This document shows positions 57,231-64,000 of a DNA stretch of 64,000 nucleotides, one piece after another. The stretch comes from Streptomyces sp. TLI_146 (lineage in GTDB: Bacteria; Actinomycetota; Actinomycetes; Streptomycetales; Streptomycetaceae). Location of the stretch: the NCBI RefSeq assembly GCF_002846415.1, contig NZ_PJMX01000001.1, positions 3,596,001 through 3,660,000 on the forward strand, written 5' to 3'. How positions within the stretch are numbered: the stretch's first letter is position 1; each line of letters opens with the position of its first letter. Below the pieces are notes generated by a model. That model saw nothing but the letters and a program-made list of their open reading frames with translations. It was not told where the DNA came from and searched no databases. The position numbers were made by a program, and so were the translations under genes.

Positions 57231-57287
57231 GGGCCCTCCCGAGAGGCGACAACTTCACCTTGAGGAAGGCAAGTTAGCGCCCGTCAC

Positions 57288-57316
57288 CGACAGCGACAGC
57301 GACAGCGACAGCGACA
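57288..57316. repeat. Hexanucleotide tandem repeat (CGACAG)
   Basis: Four perfect CGACAG units and a fifth partial one lie between the HNH gene start and the 3' end of the ABC permease gene. The tract is intergenic. Such short repeats may vary in copy number. Confidence 0.85.
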
Positions 57317-57349
57317 AAGGCTCGGGCCCGCCGCCCTGCGACACGCCCC

Positions 57350-58237
57350 CTACGACACGATGTCCTTCTTCTCGAACCCCCGGAACGCCAGTGCCGTCAG
57401 CACCAGTGCGTACCCCACCGACACCCCCGCGCCCTGAGCCATGCCGCTCCACTCCAGATGGGGCTGGAGCGCGTCCGCCCAGGCGAACTGCCAGTGTGCG
57501 GGGAGGGCGTCGCGCCAGTCGCCCAGGGCCGTGATCGCGTCCAGGACGTTGCCGACGATCGTCAGGCCCACCGCGCCGCCGACCGCGCCGAGCGGCGCGT
57601 CCGTCTTGGTGGAGAGCCAGAACGCGAGCCCGGCGGTGACCAGTTGGGAGACGAAGACGAACGCCACAGCGATGGCCAGGCGCGGTACCGCCTCCCCGGC
57701 GCCCAGCGAGCCGCCGGTCGGGATCTCCAGTGGTCCCCAGCCGTACGCCGCCGTGCCCACCGCGAGCGCCACCAGCGGCAGCAGCACGATCGCCGCCGCG
57801 CTCAGGCCGAGCGCCACCGCCAGCTTGCTCCACAGCAGCCGGGCCCGGGGCACGGGCGCGGCCAGCAGATAGCGCAGGGACGACCAGCCGGCCTCCGAGG
57901 CGACGGTGTCGCCGCAGAACAGGGCGACGGGCACCACGAGGAGGAAGCCCGCCGAGACGAACAGGGCGGTCGCCGCGAAGTTCGCCCCGGACGCGGTCGC
58001 CGTGTCGATCAGCGTGATCCGGCCGTCCCGCCCGGACGGCGTGCCGCCGATCGCGAACGCCGTGACCAGGATGAACGGCAGCGCGACGAGGATGCCCCCC
58101 ATCACCAGGGTGCGGCGGCGCCGCAGCTGGCGCGCCGCCTCCACCCGCAGGGGCAGGGTGCGGCGCGGGCGGTAGCCGGGGGCGGTCGCCCGCAGGTCCG
58201 GCGCGGGCTCGGCACCGGGGTGCGTCGGGGCACTCAT
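57350..58237 (-). CDS. ABC-2-type transporter permease
   Basis: The 295-residue protein starts at ATG 58237 after GGAGG. A basic N-terminus (TLPLRVEAARQLRRRRTLVM) precedes six predicted helices, beginning with ILVALPFILVTAFAI and ending YALVLTALAFRGFEKKDIVS. It carries the ABC-2 segment TVASEAGWSSLRYLLAAPVP that contacts the ATPase. Its start overlaps the upstream ATPase fusion by four bases, so the two form one transporter. The stop is at 57350, 34 bp from the CGACAG tract. Substrate unknown. Confidence 0.88.
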   Translation of the reverse strand: MSAPTHPGAEPAPDLRATAPGYRPRRTLPLRVEAARQLRRRRTLVMGGILVALPFILVTAFAIGGTPSGRDGRITLIDTATASGANFAATALFVSAGFLLVVPVALFCGDTVASEAGWSSLRYLLAAPVPRARLLWSKLAVALGLSAAAIVLLPLVALAVGTAAYGWGPLEIPTGGSLGAGEAVPRLAIAVAFVFVSQLVTAGLAFWLSTKTDAPLGAVGGAVGLTIVGNVLDAITALGDWRDALPAHWQFAWADALQPHLEWSGMAQGAGVSVGYALVLTALAFRGFEKKDIVS

Positions 58238-60855
58238 GCCGATCCTCCGATCAGGGTCAGGAAGGCGTCCTCCAGGCGGCGGTGCGGGCCGACGCCCGTC
58301 AACGGCACGTCGAGGCGGACCAGTTCGGTGATCAGCTCCGTGGCCGTGGCGCCCTCCAGGCGCACCAGCATGCCCTCGTCGGTGCGGGTCGCCGCGCCGA
58401 TGCCGGGCAACGCGCCCACCTTGTCGGCGAGCACCTCGGTGACCGGTCCTTCGACGGTGACCAGGAGCGTGTCGCCCCCGCCGGTGATCTCGGCGACCGG
58501 GCCCGCCTGGATCAGCCGGCCCCGGTCCATGACCACCAGATGGGTGCAGGACTGCTCCACCTCGGAGAGGAGGTGGCTGGAGACGATGACCGTGCGGCCG
58601 CCCTGGGCGTAACGGATCATCACGTCCCGCATCTCGCGGATCTGCGGCGGGTCCAGGCCGTTGGTCGGCTCGTCGAGGATCAGCAGGTCCGGCAGGCCCA
58701 GCATGGCCTGGGCGATGGCGAGGCGCTGGCGCATGCCCTGCGAGTACGTCCGCACCGCGCGCGAGAGGGCGTCGCCCAGGCCCGCGATCTCCAGGGCCTC
58801 GTCCATGTGGGAGTCCTCGGCGGGGCGGCCGGTGGCCTGCCAGTACAGCTCCAGGTTGGCGCGGCCCGACAGGTGCGGCAGGAAGCCCGCGCCCTCGACG
58901 AAGGCGCCGACCCGGGACAGGACCGGCGCGCCCGGCCGGATGGCGTGGCCGAAGACGCGGATCTCGCCGCTGTCGGGGCGGATCAGGCCCATCAGCATGC
59001 GCAGGGTGGTGGTCTTGCCCGCCCCGTTGGGCCCGAGCAGACCGAGCACCTGGCCCTTCTCGACGCGGAAGGAGAGGTCGCGGACCGCGTACCGGTCGGT
59101 CGACTTGGCGTACTTCTTGGTCAGATCGGTGATCTGGAGCGGGACTTCGGCCAGCTCCGGGTCGGGGGCGGGGGCCGTGGTACGCCGGGTGGCCAGCAGG
59201 CCGAGCGCGATGACGGCACCCGCGAGCGGCATGCCCCAGGCCCACCAGGGCACCCCGGCGGGCTCGGTCCTGACGCCGGGCGCGGTCGGCACGGCGAGGG
59301 AGCCGTCCACGAGCGAGACCTTGTACGTGCCGGGCGCGGCCGGGGAGGCGTAGCCGAGGTCGGTCGCGGCGACCACCAGGCGCAGCCGGTGGCCCGCCTC
59401 CACGTTGTGGTCGACGGCGGGCAGGGTGACCTCGACCTCCTTGCCCTCCTTGGCGCCGTCCACCCGGACGGGCGCGACCAGTTGGGCGGGGAGCACCTGC
59501 TGCTTGCCGTCGGGGCCGACGTCGTACACCTTGCCGAAGAGCACCGCGTCGTCGCCGCTGGAGGTCACCTTCAGCCGGACCGTGGGCGAGCCGGTGATGC
59601 GCAGGCCGGGCTTGAGCGGTGCGGAGTCGAAGCGCGCGTACTGCCCGGGGAAGTCGATGGAGAGGCCGCCCACGCCGAGCGAGGACAGGCCCGCGAGGCC
59701 GCCGCCGACGCCGGGCACGGCGGAGATGGCGGGCGGGGCGGCGCCCGCCGGGTTCTCGAAGGTCTGCTCGCGGCCGGTGAGCTCCACCGCGCGCGTGCCG
59801 TTCGCCAGGCCCGGGTAGCTGCCGCTGGTGGCGCCGCGCAGCTGGGCGGCGCCGTCGGTGGAGCTGATGCCGCCGGTCCTGGTGACCCGGAAGGCGGGGC
59901 CGGTGGAGGCGCCCTTGTCGCCCTTCAGGTAGTGGTCGAACCAGGAGGCGATACGGGCGTCGATCCGCCCGGTCTCCCGGTCGCCGCCGTCGTGGCCGCC
60001 GGTGATCCAGTCGACCGCGACCGGGGCGCCGTTGGCGCGGATCCGGCGGGCCATGGCGTCGGCCTGGCCGAGCGGGAAGAGGGAGTCGCTCTGGCCCTGG
60101 ACGATCAGCGCGGGCACCTTGATGCGGTCGCCCACGGCGGACGGGGAGCGGGCCGCGAGCAGGTCGCGCGCCTGCGCGTCCGGCTTTCCGCTGACCGCGA
60201 CCCTCTCGTACATGTCGCAGAGCTGCTTCTCGAAGGTCTTGCAGCCGCCGCCGGTGGAGAAGAAGATCCCGGCCCAGAGCTTCTTGAACACCCCGTCGGG
60301 GAAGAGCGCGTCCGCCAGGTTCCAGTAGGTGATCTGCGGCGCGATCGCGTCGATCCGCTTGTCGTGTCCGGCGGCCAGGAGCGAGATCGCGCCCCCGTAC
60401 GACGCGCCGGTGACGCCCACGCGCGGGTCGCCCGCCGCGTCGAGCCTCACCTCGGGGCGCTTGGCCAGCCAGTCGACGAGCCGTGAGACGTCCTTCACCT
60501 CGTACGCCGGGTCGTTGAGGCCGATCTCGCCCGTGGAGTCGCCGAAGCCGCGCGCGGACCAGGTCAGCACCGCGAAGCCCTCGCGCGCGAGGCCGCGCGC
60601 CTGGCCGCGGACGTCGTCCTTGCTGCCGCCGAAGCCGTGGCCGAGGAGGACGGCGGGGCGCTTCTCCTTCGCGTCGCCCGCCGTGAAGTACGACGTGTCG
60701 ATCTTCGCCCCGGGCATCTCCATCACCCGGTCCTCCTGGTGCACCGCGGGCGTGCCGCCGGCGCCGGAGGCCGTCCAGATGCCGGCGCCGGCGAGCACCG
60801 CGAGGGCGGCGGCCATCCCGGCCGCCGCCCTCCCACGAGGTCTGCGCAGTCTCAT
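58234..60855 (-). CDS. S15-type extracellular hydrolase fused to an ABC ATPase
   Basis: The 873-residue protein has a signal-anchor helix (about 11-30). An S15/X-Pro dipeptidyl-peptidase-like alpha/beta hydrolase follows: Ser152 in GVTGASYGGA, Asp257 in QGQSDSLFP, His288 in TGGHDGG. A beta-sandwich domain as in S15 C-terminal parts runs to about 530 (AGHRLRLVVAATDLGYASPA). A second helix (about 540-560, PWWAWGMPLAGAVIALGLL) brings the chain inside. The ABC ATPase has Walker A GLLGPNGAGKTTTLRML near 605, signature YSQGMRQRLAIAQAML and ILDEPTNGLDPP. An exported hydrolase joined to an ABC ATPase is unusual. With the permease it would form a transporter whose cargo may be processed outside. Confidence 0.9.
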   Translation of the reverse strand: MRLRRPRGRAAAGMAAALAVLAGAGIWTASGAGGTPAVHQEDRVMEMPGAKIDTSYFTAGDAKEKRPAVLLGHGFGGSKDDVRGQARGLAREGFAVLTWSARGFGDSTGEIGLNDPAYEVKDVSRLVDWLAKRPEVRLDAAGDPRVGVTGASYGGAISLLAAGHDKRIDAIAPQITYWNLADALFPDGVFKKLWAGIFFSTGGGCKTFEKQLCDMYERVAVSGKPDAQARDLLAARSPSAVGDRIKVPALIVQGQSDSLFPLGQADAMARRIRANGAPVAVDWITGGHDGGDRETGRIDARIASWFDHYLKGDKGASTGPAFRVTRTGGISSTDGAAQLRGATSGSYPGLANGTRAVELTGREQTFENPAGAAPPAISAVPGVGGGLAGLSSLGVGGLSIDFPGQYARFDSAPLKPGLRITGSPTVRLKVTSSGDDAVLFGKVYDVGPDGKQQVLPAQLVAPVRVDGAKEGKEVEVTLPAVDHNVEAGHRLRLVVAATDLGYASPAAPGTYKVSLVDGSLAVPTAPGVRTEPAGVPWWAWGMPLAGAVIALGLLATRRTTAPAPDPELAEVPLQITDLTKKYAKSTDRYAVRDLSFRVEKGQVLGLLGPNGAGKTTTLRMLMGLIRPDSGEIRVFGHAIRPGAPVLSRVGAFVEGAGFLPHLSGRANLELYWQATGRPAEDSHMDEALEIAGLGDALSRAVRTYSQGMRQRLAIAQAMLGLPDLLILDEPTNGLDPPQIREMRDVMIRYAQGGRTVIVSSHLLSEVEQSCTHLVVMDRGRLIQAGPVAEITGGGDTLLVTVEGPVTEVLADKVGALPGIGAATRTDEGMLVRLEGATATELITELVRLDVPLTGVGPHRRLEDAFLTLIGGSA

Positions 60856-60915
60856 GGCTCCACGGTAAGCGCCGGGTCCGACAACCGAGCCTGCCGCCAG
60901 GTGGAGGTCGCGGGG

Positions 60916-60962
60916 GTACTCGCGGCGTACGGCACTCCCGCGCCGTACCGCACCGGGAGTAC
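60916..60962 (-). terminator. Nested hairpin terminator downstream of the MDMPI-type gene
   Basis: GTACTC (60916-60921) pairs with GAGTAC (60957-60962), and inside it GTACGGC (60927-60933) pairs with GCCGTAC (60942-60948). It lies just beyond the stop of the leftward MDMPI-type gene and upstream of the fusion gene. Confidence 0.6.
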
Positions 60963-60967
60963 GTCCG

Positions 60968-61762
60968 TCAGCCGAAGGAGGCCCGCTGGAGCCAGAAGTC
61001 CAGGAGCTCGGCGTCGCCCAGGACCTCGACCCTGGGGCTGTCGGCGGGCAGCCGCCGGTAGAAGACGCCCAGGACGTCGGTGAGCGGGCCGCGCAGCGCC
61101 ACCGTGGCCTTCTCGTGGCCGCGCCGCCAGCTCACCCCGTCCTCGCCGAGCTCGATCAGCCACTCGGCGCCGGGTGCGTCGGTGGCGTGCAGATGGATGC
61201 TGCGGCCGGGGCCGCGCAGTTCGGCGGCGGCCGGGGCCAGCTTGGCGGCCTGGACGTACGTGACGATGTCCAGCCACTCGTCGATGGTGTCGGCGGCCAG
61301 CTCCGGCGCGAGCCGGTACTCCGCGCCGACGGTGAGGGCCGCGTCCACGCGGTGGACCACGGTCTCGTGGGTCATCCGGCGCGCCCAGAACCCGGCGGTC
61401 GCCTCGCCCGCCCAGGTCCAGGCGGCCTGGTCGGGCCCGGCGTCGCGCAGGGCGTCGGCGCAGAGCGCGGCGCCCTGCGCGAGCCATTCGTCCAGCGCCT
61501 CCGGTGCGTCCTTCTCCGGGCCGGAGGAGTCGAGCACGCGCTCCTGGGGGACGACGGCGGTGGCCTTCGTACGGATGATCTCGGCGACCCAGCGGTGGGC
61601 GCCGCCGACGTGCACGGCGAGCTGCCGCAGTGTCCAGTCGGGGCAGGTCGGCACGGTGACGGAGAGGTCGGCACCGGTCAGGTGGTCCCTCAACTCGTCG
61701 GTCTGTCGCAGGATTTCGGAGCAGTAGAAGTCGTGGTCCAGAGGCGTGTGCGCGGCTGTCAT
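60968..61762 (-). CDS. Maleylpyruvate isomerase/DinB family protein (TIGR03083 type)
   Basis: The 264-residue protein belongs to the mycothiol-dependent MDMPI/DinB-like family. It has the N-terminal helical bundle with CPDWTLRQLAVHVGGAHRWV and MTHETVVHRVDA, which hold the expected metal-binding histidines (about 51, 134 and 138). A C-terminal beta domain follows (WLIELGEDGVSWRRGHEKAT, VALRGPLTDVLGVFYRRLPA). Members use mycothiol or act in detoxification; most are uncharacterised. The ATG at 61762 is used. It is transcribed alone, between a permease gene and the ABC fusion. Confidence 0.85.
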   Translation of the reverse strand: MTAAHTPLDHDFYCSEILRQTDELRDHLTGADLSVTVPTCPDWTLRQLAVHVGGAHRWVAEIIRTKATAVVPQERVLDSSGPEKDAPEALDEWLAQGAALCADALRDAGPDQAAWTWAGEATAGFWARRMTHETVVHRVDAALTVGAEYRLAPELAADTIDEWLDIVTYVQAAKLAPAAAELRGPGRSIHLHATDAPGAEWLIELGEDGVSWRRGHEKATVALRGPLTDVLGVFYRRLPADSPRVEVLGDAELLDFWLQRASFG

Positions 61763-61846
61763 ACCTCAAACCCTAGGCGGGGCCCGCCCGTTGCGTCCCG
61801 CGGAAGTACCGCCGGATCCGGACAGACCCCGCCATGGGCCCCGGCG

Positions 61847-63244
61847 TCAGATCTGCTCGTCCTCGGGGATGCTCACCAGCCACCGCGTCTCGCGGCGCGG
61901 GCGCAGGTAGAAGGCCCAGTAGAGGGTGGCGGCGGCGGTGATGCCGCCGGTCCACAGCAGGTACCGCGTCTCCTGCTGGGTGAGGATGTACGCGAGGACG
62001 GCGATCAGGACCACCGGCACCGCGGGCCACAGCGGCATCCGCCAGGCGGCGGTCTCGCGGTGCGAGCCGCGGCGGCTGAGCAGCGCGGCGACCGCGACCA
62101 GCAGGTACATACCGGTGACCGAAACGCCGGTCACGCCGTACAGGGTGTCGAGGTTGACGAAGCAGAGGGCGGCTCCCGGGACGCCGACCAGGAGGGTGGC
62201 GACCCACGGGGAGCCGAACCGGCCCAGCCGGGACAGGCCGCGGTTGACCGGCTCGGGCCAGGCCTTGTCGCGGGCCGAGGCGAACAGGACGCGGGAGTTC
62301 TGGATGACCATCACGATGCCCGCGTTGACGATGGCGAGGGCCACGCAGAGGCTGACGAAGGTGCCGACGGCCGAGTTGGACCAGGCGGTGACCATGCCGC
62401 TGATGTCGCCGGAGGTGAGCGCCGTGAGGTCGGCGGCGCCCAGGGTGATGGCGATGACGGGGACGAGGATGACGGCGGTCGAGATGGCGAGGGTGGCGAG
62501 CACGGTCCGGGCCACGTTGCGGCGCGGGTGCTCCAGCTCCTCGGAAAGGTAGACGGCGGTCGAGAAGCCCTGGGTGATGAAGAGGGCGATGGCGAGTCCG
62601 GAGACCACCATCATCGCGGTGACCGTGGAGTGCGTACCGCCGTCCCCGGCGACCGTGCCGTGGACGAGGGAGGAGGCGCCGCGGTGGCTGTGGGAGAAGC
62701 CCAGTACGGCGACGACGGCCGCGGCGACGACTTCGAGCACCAGGAAGATGCCGGTGATCCAGGCGTTGGCCCGCAGGTCGAGCAGTCCGGCGAGGGTGGC
62801 GAGCAGCATCACGCCGCCGCCGGCGACCGGCGCCGGGATGTGGACGAGCGGGGCCAGGTAGTCGGCCGTGCCCATGGCGATGACCGGCGGGACGATCATC
62901 ACCACGAGCAGCGAGAGGACGAACACCAGCCAACCCGCGAGCCGTCCGGCGAGCGTCGAGACCATCGCGTACTCGCCGCCCGCGCTGGGGATGAGGGTGC
63001 CCAGCTCCGAGTAGCAGAACGCGACGCCGATACAGAGCAGCGAGCCGATCGCGATGGTCAGCGCGGTGTACGTGCCGAGGCTGGAGAACAGGTCCGGCAC
63101 GACCACGAAGAGGGTCGACGCGGGCGTCACGCAGGAGAGCGTGAGCAGGGTCCCGCCCACGACGCCGATGGAACGCTTGAGTTTCTTGGGGGCCTCGCCC
63201 GTGGCCGGGGAGAGTACGTGGGGCGGGCTGAGCGTTTCGGTCAT
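61847..63244 (-). CDS. Amino-acid/polyamine permease (APC superfamily)
   Basis: The 465-residue membrane protein has 12 predicted helices. Helix 1 has GVVGGTLLTLSCVTPASTLF, where the family has its unwound substrate segment. Helix 3 has YSELGTLIPSAGGEYAMVST, also an APC mark, and helix 6 has the QGFSTAVYLSEELEHPRRNV segment. It ends with a hydrophilic tail (YLRPRRETRWLVSIPEDEQI). It imports or exchanges an amino acid or polyamine. The start is ATG at 63244. A 443-bp region separates it from mmsA. Confidence 0.88.
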   Translation of the reverse strand: MTETLSPPHVLSPATGEAPKKLKRSIGVVGGTLLTLSCVTPASTLFVVVPDLFSSLGTYTALTIAIGSLLCIGVAFCYSELGTLIPSAGGEYAMVSTLAGRLAGWLVFVLSLLVVMIVPPVIAMGTADYLAPLVHIPAPVAGGGVMLLATLAGLLDLRANAWITGIFLVLEVVAAAVVAVLGFSHSHRGASSLVHGTVAGDGGTHSTVTAMMVVSGLAIALFITQGFSTAVYLSEELEHPRRNVARTVLATLAISTAVILVPVIAITLGAADLTALTSGDISGMVTAWSNSAVGTFVSLCVALAIVNAGIVMVIQNSRVLFASARDKAWPEPVNRGLSRLGRFGSPWVATLLVGVPGAALCFVNLDTLYGVTGVSVTGMYLLVAVAALLSRRGSHRETAAWRMPLWPAVPVVLIAVLAYILTQQETRYLLWTGGITAAATLYWAFYLRPRRETRWLVSIPEDEQI

Positions 63245-63631
63245 CGAGGGTGCGTCCGATCGGCGGGTTGCGTGGATGCTGAGCGGGGAGCGCTATCGAC
63301 CTCCGGGTGGTGCTCGCGGGGCCCGTCCGGCCCCGGTGGTGAGTGGTGGGTCGCTCCCGGGCCGCCATTTCAATCTCCGCGCGATCCGCAGGTCAATAGC
63401 TGTTCACCTACGGAATTCGTCGCTCCGGCACCCTTCTGGCACTGATACGGCGTTAAGAGCGCAATAAAAACGCGTGTTCCGGCGGTACGGGAACCGCAGC
63501 CTCCGCGCTGAGAAAGTTTGCGGAATTCCGAATACCGGAACGCTCTGGCACCCCGTGCCAGGCCTTCCGGTTACCCCCGGTCACCGCCGTACGCCAGCCG
63601 GTGCGCGGCCAGGGCCCGCCCCCGCAAACGC
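63245..63631. other. Long intergenic region upstream of the permease gene
   Basis: No gene is supported in these 387 bp. On the minus strand TTGACC (about 63390) lies 17-18 bp before TTGAAAT, a possible weak promoter for the permease gene. CTGGCAC-CCC-GTGCCAG (63545-63561) is a perfect seven-base-arm inverted repeat, and CGGAATTCCG near 63515-63525 is a ten-base palindrome. Either could be an operator. The region is AT-richer than average near 63450-63470. Confidence 0.5.
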
Positions 63632-63672
63632 GGACGGCCGCGGAGCCCCTTCCCAGGGGTCCGCGGCCGTCC
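63632..63672 (-). terminator. Hairpin terminator downstream of mmsA
   Basis: GGACGGCCGCGGA (63632-63644) pairs with TCCGCGGCCGTCC (63660-63672). Inside, CCCCT and AGGGG extend the stem with one bulged G and a four-base loop. It lies 15 bp past the mmsA stop on the minus strand. Confidence 0.85.
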
Positions 63673-63687
63673 CGAACGGGCCGTACG

Positions 63688-64000
63688 TCAGTGGTTGCGC
63701 GGGAAGCCCAGATCGACGCCCGTGGGGCCCTCGGAGGGGTCCGGCCAGCGGGTGGTGACGACCTTGCCGCGGGTGTAGAAGTGCGTGCCGTCGTTGCCGT
63801 AGATGTGGTGGTCGCCGAAGAGCGAGTCCTTCCAGCCGCCGAAGGAGTGGTAGCCCACCGGGACCGGGATCGGCACGTTGACGCCGACCATGCCGGCCTC
63901 GACCTCCAACTGGAAGCGGCGGGCCGCGCCGCCGTCGCGGGTGAAGATCGCGGTGCCGTTGCCGAACGGCGAGGCGTTGATGAGCGCCAGGCCCTCGTCG
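63688..64000 (-). CDS. mmsA: Methylmalonate-semialdehyde dehydrogenase, 3' part (runs off the right edge)
   Basis: The last 103 residues are in the window. They include [20 protein letters not shown], then [20 protein letters not shown] and [16 protein letters not shown], which mark CoA-acylating aldehyde dehydrogenases of the MmsA/IolA type. The C-terminus reads [15 protein letters not shown] and [12 protein letters not shown]. The enzyme makes propionyl- or acetyl-CoA in valine, pyrimidine or inositol breakdown. The catalytic cysteine lies beyond the edge. A strong hairpin follows the stop. Confidence 0.92.
   Translation of the reverse strand, partial: DEGLALINASPFGNGTAIFTRDGGAARRFQLEVEAGMVGVNVPIPVPVGYHSFGGWKDSLFGDHHIYGNDGTHFYTRGKVVTTRWPDPSEGPTGVDLGFPRNH

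Noticed and set aside
57288..57316. CGACAG tract as a CRISPR array
   Set aside because: Units are six bases with no spacers.
56340..58000. Integrated element at tRNA-Arg
   Set aside because: No integrase, excisionase or second copy of the tRNA 3' end was found within the inspected region.
61115..63445. 776-codon plus-strand frame opposite the MDMPI and permease genes
   Set aside because: Spans two clear minus-strand genes; acidic/Gly/Arg-rich shadow.

Overview
The window is about 72% GC with codon third positions almost entirely G or C. It carries Streptomyces hallmarks: a chitosan-oligosaccharide (csn) operon, a dynamin pair beside an ssbB-type gene, a LAxTG sortase substrate, and many GTG and TTG starts. 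From memory its gene order resembles the core chromosome of S. coelicolor around SCO2640-SCO2690; I could not check this. No rRNA, CRISPR array, prophage or transposase is visible. The window cuts one gene at each end.

Layout. 1-5 kb: 5' part of a secreted M28 aminopeptidase, asd, a LysR/MFS efflux pair and a DUF1203 protein. 5-11.5 kb: pepN (M1 aminopeptidase), then LysR plus two EamA transporters read leftward and facing a MarR gene, with a clear palindrome between. 11.5-18 kb: a small membrane protein, malQ with a tiny repeat protein ahead of it, a secreted GH84-like protein and an HNH endonuclease. 18-26.4 kb: mscS, then csnR-E-F-G-H-K for import and breakdown of glucosamine oligosaccharides, with a promoter and a 15-nt palindromic operator ahead of csnR. 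26.7-37.2 kb: a seven-gene signalling island: GlnX-like sensor, GlnH-like binding protein, an uncharacterised helical protein, PknG-like kinase, PP2C phosphatase, VWA protein and FHA protein. 37-46 kb: an isoaspartyl methyltransferase-like gene, a truncated haemoglobin and a three-gene FtsX-type ABC transporter. 46-51 kb: a leftward ettA-thioesterase-hypothetical operon and a thioester-domain surface protein. 51-56 kb: ssbB, dynB and dynA. 56-64 kb: tRNA-Arg(UCU), a second HNH gene, an ABC exporter whose ATPase is fused to an extracellular S15-type hydrolase, a DinB/MDMPI protein, an amino-acid permease and the 3' end of mmsA.

How the parts work together. The csn operon has a binding protein and two permeases but no ATPase, so it probably borrows a shared one such as MsiK. 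The 26.7-37.2 kb island combines the mycobacterial GlnH-GlnX-PknG amino-acid sensing module with the kinase/PP2C/VWA triad known from Ter-type systems. Its kinase, phosphatase and FHA protein all carry short zinc ribbons, which makes it the most interesting system here. A family of long intergenic inverted repeats sits at three convergent gene junctions and probably acts as a bidirectional terminator.
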